From: Cloeon dipterum
Lineage: Eukaryota > Arthropoda > Insecta > Ephemeroptera > Baetidae
Length of the DNA stretch: 64,000 bases
Assembly (NCBI RefSeq): GCF_949628265.1
Contig: NC_088790.1
Coordinates: 4,964,545 to 5,028,544, forward strand
Direction: 5' to 3'
Below, piece by piece: positions 48,131 to 62,810 of this stretch (position 1 is the first letter of the stretch; the number at the start of each line of letters is the position of its first letter). The position numbers were made by a program, and so were the translations under genes. The notes under the pieces were generated by a model, which was not told where the DNA came from, did no database searches, and worked only from the letters and a program-made list of their open reading frames with translations.

Positions 48131-51100
48131 AAAAACTTGTTCCTTCAATTTCAATATCACACATTTAGATTTTGCTCAAATTTGAAATTTCTAGAGAATT
48201 TCGACTATTTGTAGGCACCCATGGCCCGTGCCAACCTGTCGCCTCCCAGTGTCCTTTTTGTCGCGAGGCAAGTGCACGCGGCGCATTGTAATCGGATGAC
48301 AATAAGCGCGCGGCACAGGTTCGTGCAAGAAGTGACCCCTGGATGCCCGTCTGACCGGTCCATCCAGAGTTCTGGGTCAGTGGCCTTTGTCTGCGCGGCG
48401 ATTTGTGCACGCTCCGCCACCCCGACGGCCCGCTGTCACTCTCTCGGAAAACACAAAGCACTGGATAAAATGTGAACGCAGCGCGTGCATTTATTTATCC
48501 AGTAGAGGCAGCGAGAACAGGAGCTGATAGCGAAATGTGTAGCCGGGCATGCAGCGAGGGCTCATCGCGCGTACACACCGCGCACTATCTTGTGGCAGCA
48601 TTTAATAATTCTCTCGCCCCGGCGCATAAAACACGCGCGAGGCGGCGAACAAAAGCTCTCCAGAGTCGGTCCATTGATGCGTGCATGGCTGGATATTTTA
48701 TTATATCGCCTGCACTGCACGGCGAGGATGAAAACTGGCGCTTTTGTTTCGTGCCAACCGAAACAATGGACCTTGTGTTTGCGATAAAGCGACCGGACCA
48801 ACCGACCGACCGCCGACCGACTCTCTCTCTGTGCCGTGCGAGATCTACGCGCGGATGGCAGAATTTATTCCGGGATGATCCGCCGCGAAACGTGTTTTCA
48901 TTTTGTTATTGGCTTATATATTTGAAAGCGCCAACAGCGACACTTTGTATTATTTAGAACTGGTTCTGCTGATGCGAGGTGACAACCAATATCAAGTAGT
49001 GCACGCCTCTGTGGCTTCTCAGTCAATTCCGTGTGTAACGCCCAAGTATCATTTTGTGGCGTGTGCTAAGTGGAGCCTAATTTGAGATGAATGCCTTCCG
49101 AAAGGCACCTGTTGCCACCAATGAAACCAGTCGCCGCGAGCGCTGCTTTGGCATTTTGCGCTCGAAAAATGTATGTATGCGGTCTATCTCGGCAGACCAA
49201 AAAGCTTTTAGCTGTTGAGTGTGTTTCAATATGCGGCCGCGAATGCCACAAAATTCCCAGACGTCCAAAAAGCAGAAATTAGTACCGAAACGACATTAGT
49301 TTATTCCTAGAAATGGGCAACATTTGCCAATTTTTGGGTAAAATATTAGCATAAGTTAAATAATCGATATTTAGGCGAATAAAATCGATAAAAATTGCCT
49401 TTTGTTGGTATCAAAATTAATTAAAAAGGGATGCGATTCTCCGAAATATTAGTACAAAGTTCTTGGAACGTGTTAAAAAGCGTGGGAATATTGTATTAAC
49501 AAAAATGTTCAGCTAAAACTTTTTGTTTTGGAGAAATAAAATGCTTAAAAACTCGTTTGATGGTCGAAACATCATATAATAGCAGTCACAGAAAAACTAA
49601 TCGATAATCGGTTTTTGCATCCCTGCAATTATTCATTAATGTTTTCGGGACAAAAATATCTTTAAAAATTGTTTAAACCGTTTGTACAACGTCAACAGAC
49701 GGTCCTGTGTCGTGTTAAAAAGCACCTCAGTCCATAAAATCGAGGATTAGGCTCAATAAAATCAGAATGACACATAAATTAGTGATTTCCCCGCATCTAA
49801 TTGAAAGTCCTTGTCGGTCTTTACTACTTTTTAATCGCGGCAGAGCTGCAGGGCGCCCCGAAAATCACAGATGGGCGATAACAATCACTCGGGGCGATAA
49901 AATTTTTGAGAGTGTCATCATCAGGCATGACGAGTGTGCCAAGGATCCAGCACTCTCCTTTCTTTTGTGATGCTAATCACCGCTCGCGAGAGAGGAGCCT
50001 CGCTCGCATCCACGCTCGCGACGGCGGCTGCGGCGGCGGGACATACACATTTTATTTTATTGCCGCGCACTTAGACGAAAAAATGCTGCAATAAAGCAGC
50101 GCACGGTATTAATTTTACGTACGAAAAATGAATAAACGCCGCGCGCGTCCGCTAATAAGAGGTGAAATATTCCGCAGAAACTTTGAAAGCGCGCATCATT
50201 TCGAGCTTTTTACTGGGCTATAAATTAGAGTAGCGAGGCGCGTTGAATATTAAATAAAATCAAAGTCGTGTCTGCTCATGTCGCGTCAGATATTTACGAC
50301 TGCCTTTTATTGGACATTTCTCTCGGCGGCTGCCTTTTTCTTCAAGAGCGCCGGCCGCGACCTCAAAGGTTGGGCAGGGTGAGAAAAACACGAGGAAAAC
50401 CGGTTGTGCCGCGCGCTATCATTAATAAAATACTCCTCTCCGCGGCGTTCCTTGTGGGTGGTGTGAGTGAGTGTGTGTGTATATCAGAAAAATTTAAGAA
50501 AATTAGGCAGGCCGAAATCAAAACCAAAAGTCTGCTGTATTTATGAAAGGGCAGTGCAAAACGGATTATCCATTTGGTTTCTGATGTTCGAACCATTTAA
50601 GCAGCATGGATAATGAGTTTTTAAGCATTTTGAAAAGTAAATCTATTGACTAATCAGGATTTTAGTTTTAAATCAGAGAAAAACGTCCAATGCATGATTT
50701 GTAACACGTGCCACGCCTACCTTTTCAAATTTCCTTAAGAACCACGCCCCCATTTCAAAATTTTAGCATTCAAGAGAATCCTGTAGACGTGTTTTACGAT
50801 ATAAAATTTGCAAGATTTAAGAAGAAAATAAAACTCAATCATGTTTTCCACGGTTTAACTCGTGGTAATCAAAAAAGAAACAAAAAACTGATGGAAATTG
50901 GCAAAATAAATAAATTGCTGAGGCCGATTATTAAGAAAACCGAACATTTTTAACATCCCTTATTTTACGAATATGCCGGCCGGCCGCCAAAACGATGACT
51001 TTTGAAATATAGTGCATAATGAGGGGTCGGTTGTCAGACGCATGATTTTTTCTCCCGCAGACAGCCCCCTTCAATTTTCCATGCATAAAAACTCCCCCGA

Positions 51101-54100
51101 GGTCTAGGGGCGAGTGCAAGAAGGGTGGTCCCTAGTCATTTATAATGTGAATAAGTTTCGTGTGCAAATAACATCGGCAGCAAGCTAGGAGAAAGTGTGA
51201 AATTTCGCTCGATGAGAAATTTTCGCTGGTGATCCGTGCCGGCGAGAAGAAAATAAACATTTTCGCTCGCCGTGCGGGGATTTCACGCTGCACTTTGATT
51301 GAAACCCCCCGCTTGGCGCTGTGTGTAGTTTATATTGCGAACGAGCCGAGCCCCGTGGGCAATAATGACGCGACGTACGTGTGATGCTTTGCAGGATTTT
51401 CTGTAATAAGGTTGTCAGAAAATTTGCTTGAAATAATGTTAGTCAGCGCGCGTATAAAAAGATAAATAGCTGCTGGCGCAAGTGGATCTGAAAATAATGG
51501 AGCAAGTTATTGTAAGCTCGCCGGCTCTGCTTGATGGAAAAGGGGCACAACGGACCCACATTTTTGCTCTCAGGCCAGCAAAAACGTTTTCCTGCTTAAA
51601 TTGAACAGAGCAGAGGTGCTAACTTGCTCCAGAGGAAGCCGTAAAATGTTATTCACCGTGCATGAGAGTTTTTTGTGTATTACATATATGTTTACAATGG
51701 CTAATTTTTAGTTTCGTTTAATTTTCTGCGCGTTTGTCTCAGGATTCGCAACATTAAGAACAAATCTTTCAAAATTGACCAAAATATAATTGTTTTCCAT
51801 TTCCAGAAATTTAAAATGACTCGTTTTGGCCACTGAGAAAATTAAATGTTAAAGTAAGACTTTTTTAAAGCACTTTTAAATTTCCTATTCAACGTTCCCG
51901 TTAGAGCTTGTCATTGCAATTTGGCTGCCAATGCGCCACTCAAGCACACAGAGAGCACTCAGCGTGGGCGGTCGAGGAGACTTTAATGAAAGAGATCACG
52001 TGAGCCTAATTGAGTACACATATACTATTCGTCCTTCTCTCTCGCTGAGGAATAAGTGAAGAGACGACGATGACGAGACGCATGCGGCCGCAGGTATCGA
52101 GTTTCATGCTGCTGCTGATGCAACTCGGCACTAGTTTCGTATTCATTGTATTCGTCCGGTGCTGCTGTATACATACCCCTTGCTTCATATGAGTATTAGA
52201 ATTTGAATAAAAGAAAAGCTGGAGAAGCCCTCCAACACAGCCCGCGGAGAAACTCTAGAAATGAAGTTAATTTCATATAGTGTGCGCGGGCGTCTCTGCT
52301 GTCAGAGCTGACGAGTGGGAATTTTCATCGCATTTGTCTTGTTTTGCTCGGGCGGAAGGGTTAAGCGAATAGAAAAGCACAACCCTTTGCCTGTTTATGG
52401 CTTACGCAAACGGCGGACACGCGAAGTGCCGACCCCTTGTGCATGTTGCAATCTATGCGCATAGAGCTTCCCGCGTTGTAAAAACAGAGCAATGACTGCA
52501 GAGGAATCTTGCAGATAAAATATGTACGAAAATTTTTGCTCTCACCACGTGTTGCAAAAGAACTCACATTGAGGATATATTTTTTAGCAAAAGAACTGCG
52601 CATTTGCGTGGAACAATAAGCATCTGACAGTTGGTCAAAATTTGTCCGTTGGCCTTTTAAATTTTGAAATGGACCATAAAAACTACGCAAACAACGAACG
52701 GCCGTTTGCACTTGTCTAATGAATGTCTCTGCACGGAGTATATATTCTGTCAGCCGTTTTCGGACGTAAAAAAATTCCCGTGCAGGACGTTGGCCGACGG
52801 GACAAAGGGATTATTTAAAGGTCCAGCAAGAACAATCAACCCCTTTCGTTTCGGAAGATTTAAATCTTGTCAGCTCTGGATGATGGTCCGCGCACCAGAA
52901 GATTATTTTTTCATGCAACGAGCCCTTGTCCATCGCTCGTGAGACTTTCCGTTAGCGAATCTGATAAAGACCGGCCCGCGGAGGAAAAAAAGCCGAATTT
53001 GAATAGGCGACCCCCAAGAGCAGCAAAACGGTCAGTGGCCGCGCGCGGTGGCGAAAAAAACTCACCCAAGGTGCTGGCAATTCTTGCCGGACAGGAATTA
53101 GTCGGCTCTCGGGAGAGGAAAGACATTAGTTTTTTGTCGCCGCGCGGCACATATATAGTCGGAATAAAGGGTGGACGCGCAAAAAATGGACAAAGCAGGG
53201 TCATCGCGGCGGGTCTTTTGTGTGCGATAGCGTCTTTGGCGAGGGGCGAGAAGCAAACAACACCCTGTCCGACCCAGCGTCTGACCGGCCGGCCGGCTGG
53301 CCAACGTACCCCTGCGCTCAAACTGCATGCCAACAACCGCTAATTCGGCAGAGGCGTTTATTTAAGAAAGTCCGTCCGCTTTTCGGCGGGTCGGAGGCCT
53401 TTGCTCCGAAATGTCACGCACGCCAAATGTCAAACACCAAACACGGCGGCATTTAATCGCCGTGCTGGATCCATTATTTTGATGCGACGTGTGCTGTCGG
53501 GGGTGGCGCGGCTAATAATAATCGATATCTCAGCCCCACAGACATCGTTTCTGCCACCCTGCCGAAATATGTGCATCGAGATTGAAGAGTCGATGCCAGA
53601 GACACACCAACCACCGGCGTTGTTTGCTCATATTGATTGCATTACACACCGCTATCGTAGATTAATTTAACATGCGAAGCATATTTTGAAAAATCGATTT
53701 AAAAATTCAGTTTTTGCTCAATTAAGATTAAATTTTGTTCATAGACATTGTTTGATTAGTGAGTCATTCTATATAAGCATTCTAAGATATTCTTAAATTT
53801 CATTTTAAGAGGTTATCCTGGCCTTTGGTTAACCGCAAATAAATGTTCTGAAAGACATTAAAATGTTTTATATTTCATATTTTACAGAACTAGTGTAGCA
53901 AAATAATCAAGTCAAATGAAAATATGAAAATTAAATTAGATTAAAAAATGTAAAAATAATTTCCAATGAACTGGCAGTCAGCTAATAAAGTTTTAAAATA
54001 ATTTTTGGAACCATAAATACACTATTTGCAATTTTCCCAGTCATAAATTGGAAACTTCAGGGACTTTTCCGGAAAATACTAAATTTAATACATTCAATGA

Positions 54101-57100
54101 GCGAAAAATTCGATTCAAAATTCAATTTTTAATCAATTTCGCTGCACCGATAATTTAACCTTCGGAGCAATGAAATTCACACATTCTGGATTTAACTTTG
54201 CAATCAGGAAAATTTAAACAAAAATGGACACGTTTTAAAATAAATTTCAAATAATTTGTAATTTAAATTTAATAACCCTGAGCCGCTGTTGGATTTTCTC
54301 CGAGCTGAAAAAGCCGAATTCCAGCTCAGCAACTTTTATTACAACCTGCGCGTTCTTCTCCCCCACAGCACAAATACGAATATAAATCCAAGAGGCGTAC
54401 GTAAAAGCCAAAGCGTATAGCGCATGTTATATTGATTTATATCTTTTCATGATCTTCCACCTCCGTTCCGACGGTGTGCATATACAGTGAGCGGCCACGA
54501 AATATTAAACAGCAACCCTTTCGGCAGATAAGGGCTGATCGCGCACACCGATAATGAATGGGAGCGATCTTTTATTGCTCTCTCCGCCGCCTCGTTTCGT
54601 ATTTACGAGTCGCGAGTCGAGTGGGGCTCTGCGCTGCTCTGCTCTCGCTGCTCTAATGCTGCTCTTTTCGCATGATGAAACGAACGCGAGACGTTTAAAA
54701 CCGCGCGCGGCGCACGGGCATCAGCGAGCGCCGATTGCAAACAACGGTGTGTGCAAATAAAAAGGTCGCGTTGAGTGCAGGCGCTCAGCAAATAATAATG
54801 CCAACCACACAATAGCTGCGAAGCAGGCCACTCTCCACAAGCAGCAGCAGCAGCCGATTTTCATCCCGAAGGCAAACAACGCGCAAATGCTGCGTTTTTT
54901 GCTCAAAATCTCTCTCGGCCGCGTGCAGTAATAAATTGCTTGGGAATTTCTGGTACGTTTTAGAATGCGCGCCCTGCTGTGAGTGCCGACTAATTTTTAC
55001 TGCCGCTTCCCTTGACTGAGAGCAAATCACCGTTTAAAAAGCCGCTGTCGGTGTTTAATATTTTGATTGCCGTGCGCCGCGGAGAGAGGTCATTAAAGTG
55101 ATTGGACACGCACTAATTCCATATAATATTGTTTGACCCGTCGTCGCGCCAGAGCTTCACCGGGTGCGTTTGCACCTTTTCATTTTTCTCGGTGAACGTG
55201 CGAACCTTAATTGGATTTTGGAGCCGCAAGTAATTTATGTGAGTGGCTAAAAGTTTCAATTAAGAAAAAAGCCATTATTATATGCTTCATGAATACTAAA
55301 AAAACTTTCGAAAGCAGCAGTGGCTGAAAAGAAATTTGTGCATGTTCGCACCACGGATGACGATTTTTACGATTATTTTTCAGAGAAGTCCCTGGATTTT
55401 TTAATTTGAATTTTCAAACTGTCTGAGCTGACTGCCAGGTCATTGGAAAATTCTTAAATTTATCAATTCACTTAATTTATTAATTTATATTTTAGCCCAC
55501 ATTTAAAAATAGGAAATTTCACCAGATTTGTCATTTAATATTGTCTATGAAAAATATTGAATAAAAAATGTAATTTTAAATCGAATTAGAATTTCTTGAT
55601 CATTTTCTCGAAATTTCCCTATAGGTCACATCGGCCAGACAGTTTTTGGCGAAAATTGCTCGTCTCTTTCCGTAGAGTAAACTTATAACAGGCGTAAAGA
55701 ATCAATTTCTCGCCTGGAGTGAAAAATTACGAGCGCGAAATTAACCCCGGGCCAAGTATAAGCGAGAGAGAGAAGAGAGCGAGGGTCAAACGTTTACACC
55801 GAACGGAATAAAAAAGGGTCAAGCGCGCGCGAACCGGCCTGCAGCAAGGATAACCATGCATGCTATTATTGTCGCAAAGTCAGCCGCTTTGACTTTATGT
55901 GTGTATTGTTCCCTTCGGATGCGGCGGTGGTGTTGGTGGTGGTGGTGTGGTGGCCGGCCGTAATGGTAATAAGGGTTGAATGTGCTTATTATTACGGCAC
56001 GCAGTAATCAGCCCCAATTGTCCGGGCCGAGCGTCCAGCGCGAGTGACCCTTGTACGGCTTACACAATACCCCGTGCGCAAAGGGGTAAGCGGCATTCCA
56101 TTTCACGCATAAATCATCAACCCCCTTCGCCGTTGCCGCGTGCTATCGCTCTCGCTTTATGCGTCCAGCAGGTATAGAGCAAAAAATGCGCGTGTCATTA
56201 TCTCTAGCAGACGCCGGCGTGCTTTTCGGCCGTTTTCTGTGTTTGTCACTGCAAACACACACGCCCTCGAAAAAAAGCGCCGCTCGTTTCTGTTTGCTTT
56301 CTGATTTTTAATGGAAAAGCACACGCCAATCGCATCGATTGCTGCAAGCGTGGCTCATCAAACGTTTGCAGGGGTCGCTCGTTGCTGAGTGCATGTTGCA
56401 TGCTAATTGAAATCTCGGTGTCACGTTGTGTTTTGACTCGAATTACGGACAATTTCCTGTTTAAATTAATCACGGCCCGGCCGCATGCAAAAAGGGAATC
56501 CCCACATAATGAAGTACCATACTAGGAAATTGATGCGACGCAGTTTCATGTGGTTATGCTATTTACAGAAAGAGACATTGCTATTTTTTTTTAATGGATA
56601 TACTTTTGCCAAAAAATAATCTTGATTTAAGAGCAGAATTTTAGTCTAAAAATTTAGACGGTTTTTATTCCAATTTGTGTAAATTTCCAGCAAAGAAAAT
56701 GCTGTTACTTATTCCAAACATTTCAAATAATTCACAAAAAAGCAATGATCACACACGAAATACAGTTAAAGCTAAATTTAAAATGGTTTTTAAGAAAGTA
56801 AAAGAGCTAACGTCATCCAACTACTGTGGCTGCAAGAAGCAAGAACATCCTTCTGAGCAGCGCAACAACGGAGAGCATATAAATAGAAAGCGCACAATGC
56901 TCGCCGAAATCGACGTTTCAGCGATCTTTATCTCTACTTTGTGGCAGACATAGGCAAAATCGCGGGGCGTAATTTATTAATGTCCCGTAGAATGTTTTCC
57001 TTTTTAAAACCGCCGGCCGGCTCCACTGCAGAGAGATTTATTTTCCGTGTCGGCCAATCGGGCACGCACACAATGGACATGTGAATTTTTGTATCGATGT

Positions 57101-57214
57101 AGACGTTTCTTTCTGACCGTGCCGCCCGGACAGGCGTGAACTTGTGACTAAGCGTACCGTAAAAACTAACTACTTCCGGACCAATTATTGATGCACGGAT
57201 GATGGAAAATATTC

Positions 57215-57440
57215 ATCAGGGATTTGCAAAACCGATTATCGCTGTTTTTTCCATCATTTGAGCACAAATTATCAGTTTAGATCACTCTGACGCATTCCAG
57301 AAATCAGTTTAATCAGGATTTTAACTGAAAAAACTGTAAATTTTACGATTTTCCCGCGCATTATGACGCCTTCTAATTAAATTTCAGGAAAAACAGGTCT
57401 CAATTTTGAAATTCCCGCGAGTAAAGTTATAGAAAAATAG
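57215..57440. repeat. dispersed repeat, GATTTGCAAAACCG family, copy 1
   Basis: It begins GGATTTGCAAAACCGATTATC and continues through TTTTCCCGCGC, ACGCCTTCT and AAATTCCCGCG. The same words occur in the same order and orientation at 60070-60320. A weaker relative may be at 50560-50770. Confidence 0.65.
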
Positions 57441-58077
57441 TTGATTTCTAATGAAAAAAATTCAAATGATTATCGCTTAAAACTCAAACTTAGCCTTGTT
57501 GACCATGCGTGAATTATGGCTGTTTGTTATATTTTTGGATTTTTATTGTGTACTTTGTCGATGAACCGAAAAAAGCAGTAAAATTTGCGGTGTCGAATTT
57601 CACAAGGCAAACGACCTTTTGGCTAACGCGCTTTTAATAGAAAGCGTACAGAGGTCTGTTTATTAATTTTAAAACGCGCTCTTTTACCGGAATAACCATT
57701 AAACGTTTTATACGTTGGAAATAAATTCCACCAGCCAGCGTTTGGTCATTGCGAGCAGCGTGTCGGCTGCAAATGTTCAACAAAACATATAATATAGCAT
57801 TACACGCGTTTAATAGCGCTTTTAAGAAAAGGCGACACACAATAAAAGTCCAGCGAGAAAAGTCACCTTTGTGCGTCGCTGGCAGAGACATTTCACGGCA
57901 TAGGAGAAAAAAAATAAATTGGTCTGCGTTTAGTTCGAGTGTGAACAAACATTCGGGGGTGCGATCCCAGCTGAGCTGGGCATGGGGGTCAACACCTCGG
58001 CAAATAACGGCCCTTTGTTGTTGGCTCGCTCAAGACAGACTTCCGCGCCATTGACCATTATTAAAGAGATCTATCTG

Positions 58078-58108
58078 CTGCTGCTGTTGCTGCTGCTGCT
58101 GCGTGTTG
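58078..58108. repeat. (CTG)n microsatellite
   Basis: A near-perfect CTG array in noncoding DNA. Confidence 0.85.
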
Positions 58109-59382
58109 TATCAGCCGATTATGATTCGATATTTATGACGTTGGTAGCGTGCCCAGCGCATATTGCCTCACCGCTTCGCTCGCTTTTGCATGGCGCGCGG
58201 TGAATCTGCAGCAATTTATGTGACATCATCGCAAACAGGGATCCCCTTCGTAACTGGATTTTTTATACACAGTACAGAGGAAGGAATAATAGCTACTGCG
58301 CCACTCACTCCTCTAGGGAGCGTTGCATAAAAATTCTTATATAACGGATACACGTCATCCATCGATAAAAACAATACGCACATAAGTTGGTATACGGATG
58401 TGCAAAATTAATCATCCTTTGCCTATTTTAATTGGCATCTTAGTAGAAATAATCTGTTCAATAATCGATTTTGCGAGGAGTATTTTCTGCAATTATTCAG
58501 TTTGATTCAGCGTTGATTTTTTTTATTTTGCCAACTGCCATGAGCAAACAACTATAAATAATCGATTTCCACAGTTTACCGTAGTGAAAAGCGATATGGC
58601 TGAAAGAAGGTTTAACTCGCGGGAATTCGGAATTGGGGGCGTATAGTTTTGCGGAAAATTTAAAAAGAGGGCGTGATACGTGTCGCAAAGCGTTGGGAAA
58701 ATCGTGAAATATGGAGATCATACTGATAACGCTTGGGAATGTTAAATAAGGGCGTGATTTCCCGGAAATTAAAAAGGTTTAACGCGTGCAATGTGTGCAA
58801 AGCGCGGGAAAAATCGAGAAAAATCAAATTTTTATTTTGGTTAAATTATCATAAAACGGTTAAAATAAGAAAAGAATGAGGAAGGTATCCAGCGCAAGAA
58901 AAAAATATACCACCCAGCTGGAAAAAAATTAGCTTTGACTGAGGAATTTGTAGTGGAAACCACGTTCAGCACTCTTGATCCAATTCCTCTCGTTAAACAA
59001 GCCACACCTGTCTGACAAATTACTATAATAAGGTTGCTTGTTTGAGAAGCGAAAAGTATATATTCTTCACCTCTATTGACAGTCAGCACCTCCAAATAAA
59101 AGAACCTTCTCCCAGCTATTTTCGGAGCACGCAATGCATGAAGGAAAAATTGCCTCGATTTTTATTGCACGCGCGTTTGTACTTTTAGTGTGCGTTGCTG
59201 GAGCGCATTAGGCGGATTTTATTGCCCCTCTTGTCACAGCAAAACAATCTCGCACCATACATGGTTGTTAACATCTTAAATTGGCGCGCACAATTAAATT
59301 TGGCAGCAAACATAAATTCCTCGAGCGTCCCCCGTACGTTCGGATTTTTAATTAAAATTCGCCATTAAAGCGGGCGCACGAG

Positions 59383-59411
<29 letters not shown>
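59383..59411. repeat. (GAA)n microsatellite
   Basis: An uninterrupted AAG/GAA trinucleotide array. Confidence 0.9.
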
Positions 59412-59416
<5 letters not shown>

Positions 59417-60069
59417 TTTAATGGTTCTCGAATAAGCGGCAGTTGTATATATCTTTCATATAAATGGCGAACAGCGTGCTGGGAGAGGAACGTTACATTA
59501 TTCGCCAGCAGAGTAAATCACCGCAGAATTCCTTTTATTTTTTTTCGGTCCCATTGTGTTGCGGTATATAAACGGAGAGAAAAATTTAAGAAGTGCCTCT
59601 CGCTGGCTAAAGGGATAAATTTTTGGCTGCATGCGTATACGATAATCTAAACCTTATCTTTATAGAGGTGTTTCCATTAACGCGCGCTTCATGTGTATGT
59701 TAAGTTTCCCTTGCTGAGCGCTCTCAGTTCCAATAAATATCCCACGTTACGGCTAGTTTATTTCCATTTGTCATCAGTGCGTGGTTTATTCCTTGAATTA
59801 TCTCGGATATTTATTGGTTGCATGCTGCACACGCGTCAACGCAGAAAATGTTTTAACAGTTGTCCTTAAAAGCTAATTAATGGACTATTAGACGGCACTC
59901 TGAAGCTCGTAAATTCGGACACGGTGAGAATGCAGAATACAGCTGGAATGTGATCTTAAGTCGAAAGTGCTGCTCATCACAGACTCTTATCGTTCGACCT
60001 TTCTAAATGGCGTAAACTATGTATAATTCTTCCCTGCTCTTAAAAGAACCATAATTCTAATCGGCACTA

Positions 60070-60320
60070 TACGGATTTGCAAAACCGCTTATCAATGATT
60101 TTTTCTGAGATATCTTTGTTTGGACCATTAAATTGGCACGAATTATGAGTTTTTAGGCATTTTAAGAAATCGATTAAATCTGAAAAATCAGCAAATTTAT
60201 CGGATTTTGCTTAAAATCTCAGTATAGTAACGTTTTCCCGCGCTTTGTGACAGAATCAACGCCTTCTGTCTAGATTTCCGGGGAACCTTGCCTCCCATTT
60301 CAAAATTCCCGCGTGGAAAT
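60070..60320. repeat. dispersed repeat, GATTTGCAAAACCG family, copy 2
   Basis: Diverged direct copy of 57215-57440, sharing GGATTTGCAAAACCG, TTTTCCCGCGC, ACGCCTTCT and CAAAATTCCCGCG-like words in order. No coding capacity was seen. Confidence 0.65.
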
Positions 60321-62235
60321 TGATAATTTATGGAAAATAAACAATTAAGTGGCTATATCATTTCAGGCACTTGGCAAAACATTAACAAAATTATGAACAT
60401 TTAAAAACCAATTATTTTCCTTAAAATAAATTTACTTGCTAAATGAGTAATAATGAACCATTTAAAGCAAAAATGCATGTTTTTGCACATCCTTACTAAT
60501 TCGTTCGCGCGTTTTTCTACTTCTCGCCACTGGTGCAAATTGAGTGGCGCACCTCGTAGAACGCGTTCTGAATTCAAGCCGCTCTTTGTCTTCTGCCTCT
60601 TATCGTCCGTGGCGAGAGATTTTGACGCAGACATGGCAATTAATTTATGGTCCCGCGCTTTATTTCTTTGCGCGGCTACTGTTTCCTTGTGCGCCGGATG
60701 TGTGCTGCGCGCTGCTCTCACCCTTTGCTCCCTCGACATGCCAGAAAGAGCGGCGGCGGAGCAGATAACGCGCGTCACTTATTCAACATCTGAAACTCGC
60801 AGAGAGGAAAAAATGCGACCTTTCGCGAATAAATCAAGCCGGGGGACTGCTTTTTGTTCCGATCCGTTTCGCACCCCTAACGACATTGCGAATATTTTTT
60901 TGCGCCGTCCCAGGTATGCAAATGATGCCGCACTGCTGGCTGACGTTATTTCCCCGACCAGGATCGTGTCCGTGCGCGGGTTTATTTTATTACGCTTTGG
61001 CTCTCTTTCCTTCTTAATAAAGTTCCGTTGGTATAATGGCCATTTTAGTATGCGGTGCGCTGCTGTTTGGTGAACACAATAAAAAGCTATTGGCTTTTTA
61101 TTGGCGCTCTTGACTTTGATTTGTGGAAATGGGTTTGATTTGAATCGTTATTTGTTGTTTTTTAAGTATCTCCCTCGGATTAAACAATATTTCATTCCAT
61201 TCAGGATGCGGAATTGTGATTCGGAATCCACGTGCAGCTCTTTCGCAACTGAATGAGCCACTGTTTCGAAATCTCGTCGAAGATTCGCTTCTCTCGAGTG
61301 TCTTTCCCGAACAAGACAAATTGTTAGGAAAAGAAATCCGGTGTTTCCTGTATCATTTCCTCACAAGATCAAAGTCTTACTGAATATTCTTGTTCTCTTT
61401 TTCTTTAAGGTATTGAAAAGTTGGAGGAGTTTCTTACCAATATTTACAAATTTAATTAATTTGCAAATTTAATTGTCAGTAGTACAATATTGGAAATTTA
61501 ATTCTGTCAGTCTCTTCTTAATAGGAAAAATAACTTTTAATTCAGCCGTATATATATTTTTTTAGTCTCCAGACGTTGGAAATGGTTCGAAAAGCCGATG
61601 AAAGTGGTCTAAATTTTAACAGTTTGCATTAAAAATCAGCTAAATCTGTCTGCTAATGGGAGAGATTTTAATTTTCCCAGAATAAATTACAGTTATACGT
61701 AAATTTACTGAAGTTGCCAAAAATTTGATATAAATACTGCATCAGGCCCAAGAATGCGCATCTAACTATAATATTTTTTCATTAAACAAAATGCCAAAAT
61801 CACAGATCAACTCCAAGATTTTGGTAAGGAAATACACTTTATTTGTTTGTCCTCATTTAGTGCGCATTAATTACTTTTTTGCTTGCGCTTCGCGCCTTCC
61901 GCTATGTTGTTTGCATTAATCTTCCAGCACCTTTCGTTCCACTCCGCGCACCTTCTCTGCGCGAATGCTTTTAGAATCACCCGTAGGAACACAACTTGCA
62001 AATTACCAATTAGCAAGTCCAACCGCGCTAGTCCGTGCATATATGTATATAATGTTGTTTTTCTCTAATGAAGCTCACGCAACGGGTGGAAAGAGCAGAG
62101 GTAATGCGAGGTGTATTATTTATTTAATAATACTTTTCCATCGCTCGCAACGGCACTCCTTCGCTTGACGGCAGAAAAGAGGCATAAAAATAAATTTTCT
62201 CATGCGTTCAAATGCGCGCAAAATCATTAATAAAT

Positions 62236-62262
62236 ATGCAAATGGTGACGTCACCTGGTGAC
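62236..62262. promoter_or_regulatory. octamer plus CRE-type palindrome
   Basis: ATGCAAAT (62236-62243), a POU-factor octamer, directly abuts GGTGACGTCACC (62244-62255), a perfect palindrome containing the full CRE/ATF site TGACGTCA. TGGTGACC follows. A second TGACGTCA is at 63000-63007. The motif matches are direct; an enhancer role is inferred. Confidence 0.4.
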
Positions 62263-62561
62263 CTTGGCCGCAAACGCGTGTGCGCGGAGAAATTAATCAC
62301 CCGCGCGCTCACTCATCCTCGCGCGGTCGTTTGATAAAAGCCCGAGGAGAGTAAAAAAATAGCAGTCCGGCCCGGATGAACAGATTCGGGCGAAATAATA
62401 GGCGCCGGTTAACATTTAATGCCTTTGTACTTCATTTAGATGCTCGGGCCGAGATAAGCGCGCCACGAACAAACTACCCTTGCTCTCTGCACACAAGGGG
62501 ATGCGAGAAGGTTAATCTTTGTGGCCAAAACAACAAACTAGCTGCATGCGAGAATATCAGG

Positions 62562-62562
<1 letters not shown>

Positions 62563-62609
<47 letters not shown>
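62563..62609. repeat. (CT)n microsatellite, first array
   Basis: A perfect CT array of about 46 bp. Confidence 0.95.
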
Positions 62610-62612
<3 letters not shown>

Positions 62613-62750
62613 CCCAGCCGTTTTAATGTATACAGGGAGCAAAGTCTAAATTGAAACCTTATCTAATGCAATGTCTGTCGTTTTATACACAACACCTATA
62701 ACAGCAACGCCGGCCGAAAGCCCGTGCCGGCACCCTTTCGCTGCCTCGCA

Positions 62751-62752
<2 letters not shown>

Positions 62753-62807
<55 letters not shown>
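62753..62807. repeat. (CT)n microsatellite, second array
   Basis: A perfect CT array of about 54 bp, roughly 140 bp after the first. Together they could form an S1-sensitive or GAGA-factor-binding region. Confidence 0.95.

Positions 62808-62810
<3 letters not shown>

Noticed and set aside
48472..48957. 161-residue plus-strand frame
   Set aside because: No family resemblance, and overlapping frames are open on both strands, as expected from GC-rich composition.
52867..53343. 158- and 141-residue frames on opposite strands
   Set aside because: Mutually overlapping antisense frames in a GC-rich block; neither has domain features.
60453..61073. 206-residue plus-strand frame
   Set aside because: Its hydrophobic and Cys-rich stretch is not flanked by splice sites or related frames. 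No family was recognised, and it is probably chance.
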